Shown one piece after another: positions 60,824 through 64,000 of a stretch of 64,000 nt of DNA. Position 1 is the first letter of the stretch. Every line of letters begins with the position of its first letter. The translations under genes and the position numbers were made by a program. The notes under the pieces are model-generated. The model saw only the letters and a program-made list of their open reading frames with translations. It was not told the origin of the DNA and ran no database searches. Origin of the DNA: Pseudomonadota bacterium (lineage in GTDB: Bacteria; Desulfobacterota; Desulfovibrionia; Desulfovibrionales; Desulfovibrionaceae); the NCBI GenBank assembly GCA_023411815.1, contig JAEYOJ010000098.1, forward strand, positions 1 through 64,000, written 5' to 3'.

Positions 60824-61279
60824 GTGCTCATCGTTTACGTATTCATGGGCCTGCTGGCCGGCGCGGTCATGCCGGCCCAGGCCGGAATCAACTACAAGCT
60901 GCGCACCTTCCTGGGCGACCCGGTGCTGGCGGCTTTCGTGTCCTTCCTCGTGGGCACCGTGGCCCTGGCCGCTTTGGCCCTGGCGCAACGCACGCCCTGG
61001 CCCGACTGGCAGGAGGTGGCCCGCGCGCCCTGGTGGGCCTGGATCGGCGGTTTCATGGGTGCATACGTCGTGGGCAGCTCCGTGGTGCTGGCCCCGCGCC
61101 TGGGCGCCACGGCCATGCTCGCGCTCATCGTGGCGGGCCAGATGCTGGCTTCAATCCTCATCGACCACTTCGGCTGGTTCGGCTATCGAGCTGATCCGGT
61201 GAACCTGCGCCGCATCCTGGGCACGCTCATGCTGATCGCCGGAGCCTGGCTGGTGGTCAGCGCCAGGAGGGCCTCGTGA
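60824..61279 (+). CDS. DMT family (YdcZ-type) transporter
   Basis: The 151-residue protein has about five hydrophobic helices and matches the DMT_YdcZ half-size group. LLAGAVMPAQAGINYKLR, AFVSFLVGTVAL and GAYVVGSSVVLAPRLGATAMLALIVAGQML are its main blocks. The substrate is unknown. It starts with GTG seven bases after tyrS, and its stop overlaps the GTG of the UbiA gene, so it lies in a tyrS-ydcZ-ubiA run. Confidence 0.85.
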   Translation: MLIVYVFMGLLAGAVMPAQAGINYKLRTFLGDPVLAAFVSFLVGTVALAALALAQRTPWPDWQEVARAPWWAWIGGFMGAYVVGSSVVLAPRLGATAMLALIVAGQMLASILIDHFGWFGYRADPVNLRRILGTLMLIAGAWLVVSARRAS

Positions 61280-62163
61280 GCGGACCGAAGAAAGTGGTTA
61301 TCAAGGGGGTGTGGCGCCACCTGGCGGCGTTCTCGCGGCTGGTCAAGATCGAGCATTCGGTCTTCGCGCTGCCCTTCGCCTATTGCGGCATGGTCATGGC
61401 CGCGGGCGGCTGGCCGGGCTGGCGCGTGTTCCTGCTCGTCACCGTGGCCATGGTCGCGGTGCGCTCCTTCGCCATGGTCGTCAACCGCCTGGCCGACCTG
61501 CCCTTTGACCGCCGCAATCCGCGTACGCAGGGCCGGCCCCTGGTCACGGGCGAGGTCGCCGTGCCCTCGGCGCGGCGCATGGCCCTGATAACGGCGGTCG
61601 TGTTCGTGCTGGCCTGCGCCGGGATCAACATGCTCGCGCTGTCCCTGTCGCCCGTGGCGCTGGTCCTGGCCGGTGGCTACAGCTACGCCAAGCGCTTCAC
61701 CTTCCTGTGCCACTACTGGCTCGGCTCGGTGCTGGGCCTGGCTCCCATCGCCGGCTGGCTGGCGGTCACGGCCTCCTTCCACATCGCACCGGTGCTGCTG
61801 GGCCTGGGCGTGACCTTCTGGGTCGCGGGCTTCGACATCCTGTACGCCACCCAGGACGTGGAATTCGACCGCAAGGCGGGCCTGAAGGCGATCCCTGCAC
61901 GCTTCGGCATCCCGGCGGCCCTGTCCATCGCGGCCTTCAGCCACGCCAACACGGCCATCTTCTTCCTGCTGGCCGGCTGGGCCTGGGGCGCGGGCTGGCC
62001 GTACTACCTCGTGGCCGCGCTCATCGGCGCTATCCTGGCCTACGAGCACACCCTCGTGCGGCCCGACGACCTGCGCCGCGTGAACACGGCCTTCTTCACG
62101 GTCAACGGCGTGGTGGCGATCATGATTTTCGCCGGCGTGCTGCTGGACTTGTGGGTGGCATAA
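61276..62163 (+). CDS. UbiA family prenyltransferase (menaquinone type likely)
   Basis: The 295-residue integral membrane enzyme has two Asp-rich motifs, NRLADLPFDRRNPRTQGRPL and YATQDVEFDRKAGLKAIP, that bind the prenyl diphosphate through Mg2+. Helices fill the rest. It attaches a polyprenyl chain to an aromatic acid. In anaerobic delta-proteobacteria such genes usually serve the futalosine route (MqnP) to menaquinone, which is the likely role. The GTG start overlaps the preceding stop (GTGA). Confidence 0.9.
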   Translation: MSGPKKVVIKGVWRHLAAFSRLVKIEHSVFALPFAYCGMVMAAGGWPGWRVFLLVTVAMVAVRSFAMVVNRLADLPFDRRNPRTQGRPLVTGEVAVPSARRMALITAVVFVLACAGINMLALSLSPVALVLAGGYSYAKRFTFLCHYWLGSVLGLAPIAGWLAVTASFHIAPVLLGLGVTFWVAGFDILYATQDVEFDRKAGLKAIPARFGIPAALSIAAFSHANTAIFFLLAGWAWGAGWPYYLVAALIGAILAYEHTLVRPDDLRRVNTAFFTVNGVVAIMIFAGVLLDLWVA

Positions 62164-62182
62164 GGGCTGGTCTCGAAGTTTC

Positions 62183-62251
62183 GTGGAGAGGGGCGGCGCC
62201 CCTCTCCACACCTCACCCCGCCAGGGAGCGCGGCCCCCTGGACCCCTTTTT
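62183..62251 (+). repeat. Family A two-hairpin repeat, copy 2 (3' of ubiA-like gene)
   Basis: A perfect 12-bp hairpin (GTGGAGAGGGGC, 62183-62194 with 62198-62209) is followed by the 11-nt spacer ACCTCACCCCG. A second hairpin with CCAGGG and CCCTGG comes next (62221-62241), then CCCCTTTTT. The spacer is identical to that of the copy inside rlmD. The T-run lets it work as a terminator for the tyrS-ubiA run. Confidence 0.8.
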
Positions 62252-62267
62252 ATTAGCGGCTGATATC

Positions 62268-63797
62268 TTAAGATCGCCTGACGAGCAGGGCCACGGTTTC
62301 CACGTGGTGGCTGTGCGGGAACAGGTCAACAGGCACGACGCGGACCAGTTCATAACCCGGCAGTAGCAGGGCCGCGTCGCGGGCGAAGGTGGCCGGGTCG
62401 CAGGACACGGACACGATGCGCGCTGGCGCGAGGTCCAGGATGCGCGCCGCCACGTCCGGGTGCATGCCCGCGCGGGGCGGGTCGATGACCAGTACGTCCG
62501 GCTTGGGCAGCTTGCGATCGGCCAGGGTGTGGCGCAGGTCGCCGGCCACGAAAGAGCAGTTGGCCGGGTTGTTCAGGCGCGCGTTGTCGGTCGCGTCGCG
62601 CACCGCGCCTTCCACCAGCTCGAAGCCGGTAACGTGCCCGGCGGCGTGCGCCAGGCGCAGGGCCATGGCCCCCACGCCGCAGTAGCAGTCGAATACTTCC
62701 GCGCCGTTGGGCCAGTCGGCCAGCCCGGCCATCACCTCCACCAGCCCGAAAAGCCGCTCGGCCCCGGCCGTGTTGGTCTGAAAGAAAGCCTGCGGCGAGA
62801 GCCGATATCGCAGCTCCCCCAGCGACATCTCCAGCACCGGGTCGCCCCATGAGCGCACGATCTCCTCGGCATAGGCCACGGCCGCCTTGTCGCGCCGCAC
62901 GCCGTGCGCCACGCGCAGGCCGGGGAAACGGACCAGCAGCCCTTGCGCCACGGCCTCTGCCTGCTTCACGGCCTCGCTGCCCGGCCCCGTGATCAGAATG
63001 GCCTGCAGCCCGGCCGCACTGGTCAGCTCAGCCGCGCCTTGGCATTCCGGTAACAAACCGCGCGGGTCCAGGGCGTCGTCACGCCCTGGCGGGGTGAGGT
63101 CTGGAGAGGGGCAGCGCCCCTCTCCAGCTCTTACGCCTTTCTCCCCGGCAGGTCGGGAATCCCGCAGCACGAGGAAGCGCCACACGCCCCGGCCGCTGAC
63201 GGGGTCGTAGGCCGTCGCGCCGCTGGCGCGGGACAACTCGCGTACGGCGGCCAGCACGTCCATGGCCGGCTCGGCCATGAGCCCGCAGTCGGTCACGTCC
63301 AGCACCCGGCGCGGGTCTCGCCAGGAGCGCAGGCCCACGTGCGGCTCCTGGCCGGCGAAGGCGAACTCCATCTTGTTGCGGAAGCCGCGCAGCAGGGGCG
63401 AGGGCGTGGTCTCATCCACCAAGTTCTGTACGTCCTGCCCTGATTGGCCGGATTCGCCGGATTGGCGGCCGATATGGCGCAGGGACTCGGCCACGATCTG
63501 GCGCTTCCAGCGCAACTGCGCGGCGTAATCCAGGTCTTGCCAGTCGCAGCCGCCGCAGTCGGCGTAGTGCGGGCAGAAGGGCTCGATTTGCTCGGGCGAG
63601 GAGCGCAGCACCTCGACGGTCGCGGCCTCGGCGTGGCGCTTGGCGAGCTTGGACAGCCGGGCGCGCACGAGCTGGCCGGGCAGCCCGCGCTCGACGAACA
63701 CGGCGCGGCCCTCCAGCCGGGCGAGTCCCCGGCCGCCGCAGGTCAACTTCTCGATATCAAGCTCCAGCACGTCGCCGGAGCGAAAGTCTTGCGTCAT
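62268..63797 (-). CDS. rlmD: 23S rRNA (uracil-5-)-methyltransferase RumA/RlmD, with an in-frame insert
   Basis: The 509-residue enzyme has an N-terminal TRAM domain (VLELDIEKLTCGGRGLARLEG) and cluster cysteines (FCPHYADCGGCDW). The SAM site is VFDCYCGVGAMALRLA, followed by DPPRAGMHPD and the catalytic Cys in VSVSCDPATFARD. It methylates U1939 of 23S rRNA. Between residues about 218 and 250 a Gly/Arg/Pro-rich insert (from GEKGVRAGEG to ALDPRG) is encoded by a family A repeat (63068-63127), with the frame kept. A shorter insert GQSGESGQSG comes from 9-bp tandem repeats near 63443-63472. AGGA precedes the ATG at 63795-63797. Confidence 0.93.
   Translation of the reverse strand: MTQDFRSGDVLELDIEKLTCGGRGLARLEGRAVFVERGLPGQLVRARLSKLAKRHAEAATVEVLRSSPEQIEPFCPHYADCGGCDWQDLDYAAQLRWKRQIVAESLRHIGRQSGESGQSGQDVQNLVDETTPSPLLRGFRNKMEFAFAGQEPHVGLRSWRDPRRVLDVTDCGLMAEPAMDVLAAVRELSRASGATAYDPVSGRGVWRFLVLRDSRPAGEKGVRAGEGRCPSPDLTPPGRDDALDPRGLLPECQGAAELTSAAGLQAILITGPGSEAVKQAEAVAQGLLVRFPGLRVAHGVRRDKAAVAYAEEIVRSWGDPVLEMSLGELRYRLSPQAFFQTNTAGAERLFGLVEVMAGLADWPNGAEVFDCYCGVGAMALRLAHAAGHVTGFELVEGAVRDATDNARLNNPANCSFVAGDLRHTLADRKLPKPDVLVIDPPRAGMHPDVAARILDLAPARIVSVSCDPATFARDAALLLPGYELVRVVPVDLFPHSHHVETVALLVRRS
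63068..63127 (-). repeat. Family A two-hairpin repeat, copy 3 (inside rlmD)
   Basis: A perfect 12-bp hairpin (CTGGAGAGGGGC, 63101-63112 with 63116-63127), the spacer ACCTCACCCCG on the minus strand and a 9-bp hairpin (CCAGGGCGT/ACGCCCTGG, 63068-63089) repeat the layout of copy 2. The outer pair of the first stem is swapped (C-G for G-C). It is translated inside rlmD. Confidence 0.85.
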
Positions 63798-64000
63798 ATG
63801 GCGATATTCCTGCAGACAGAGGCGCGGACCGCCTTGACTGGAAGTGCTTCCAGGAGTCGGCGGCGACCGCACGCGGTTGAACCGAGTTGCTGTGGATGCG
63901 ACAACTTGATCTGGCTGCTGTTCCTATAAGGCTTGCTCGGCGCGCCGTCACCTGGTGAAACGCCCGATTCATGGCCTGCTTGGTGGAACGCGGGCCGCGC
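63798..64000. other. Upstream region of rlmD to the window end
   Basis: No gene or clear promoter is seen. The small minus-strand frame across it has no recognisable product. Confidence 0.4.

Overview
The window reads as chromosomal DNA of a GC-rich Gram-negative bacterium, most likely a sulfate-reducing member of the Desulfovibrionaceae or a close relative. Supporting signs are the split b/b' ATP synthase cluster with TTG starts, the mreBCD-mrdA-rodA-bactofilin block running into atp, a 58-residue ZapB-like gene plus zapA next to a 6S RNA gene, an RNase Y/YmdB/TyrRS neighbourhood, many PAS-HisKA_2 kinases, and LPS heptose synthesis. The genus is inferred from gene content only. No prophage, transposase, CRISPR array, rRNA or tRNA was seen.

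Layout. 1-10.8 kb: IscA-like protein, an Hsp20/Lon-like pair, an ErcA-type dehydrogenase overlapping a sensor kinase, TrmO, a MATE exporter, YjbQ and small unknowns. 10.9-17.2 kb: an EAL-HDOD protein divergent from a PAS kinase, an Rrf2 regulator, the heptose adenylyltransferase HldC and a YkgJ protein. 17.7-22.2 kb: nitrogen block amtB-glnK-glnD behind a candidate sigma-54 promoter. 22.3-24.8 kb: an ABC importer. 25-29.3 kb (minus): rdgB-glmS-amidase. 30-36.3 kb: rimO, rpsA, sppA, then dksA-like, ogt and a radical SAM gene on minus. 36.4-43.3 kb: mreB-mreC-mreD-mrdA-rodA-bactofilin. 43.5-49.4 kb: a complete F1-Fo cluster lacking only a and c subunits. 49.5-53.5 kb: glmU, zapB-like, zapA, 6S RNA, rny. 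53.7-58.1 kb: a GH68-like secreted protein and a SulP transporter, which look inserted between rny and ymdB-tyrS. 58.1-63.8 kb: ymdB, tyrS, a YdcZ transporter, a UbiA prenyltransferase and rlmD.

How the genes work together. GlmS and GlmU supply UDP-GlcNAc for the wall. MreBCD, PBP2, RodA, bactofilin and the amidase shape and cut that wall. AmtB, GlnK and GlnD take up ammonium and sense nitrogen. RNase Y, 6S RNA and S1 act on RNA and gene expression.

Most interesting observations. (1) Two families of short palindromic repeats occur both between genes and in frame inside genes (glnD and rlmD). Their copies show compensatory stem changes and a shared 11-nt spacer, like protein-coding palindromic elements. 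(2) The GH68-like protein has Glu where the family nucleophile Asp should be and Asp where the acid/base Glu should be, and Asn/Gly/Asp runs interrupt its catalytic domain. (3) A 6S RNA gene has its promoter inside the end of zapA.
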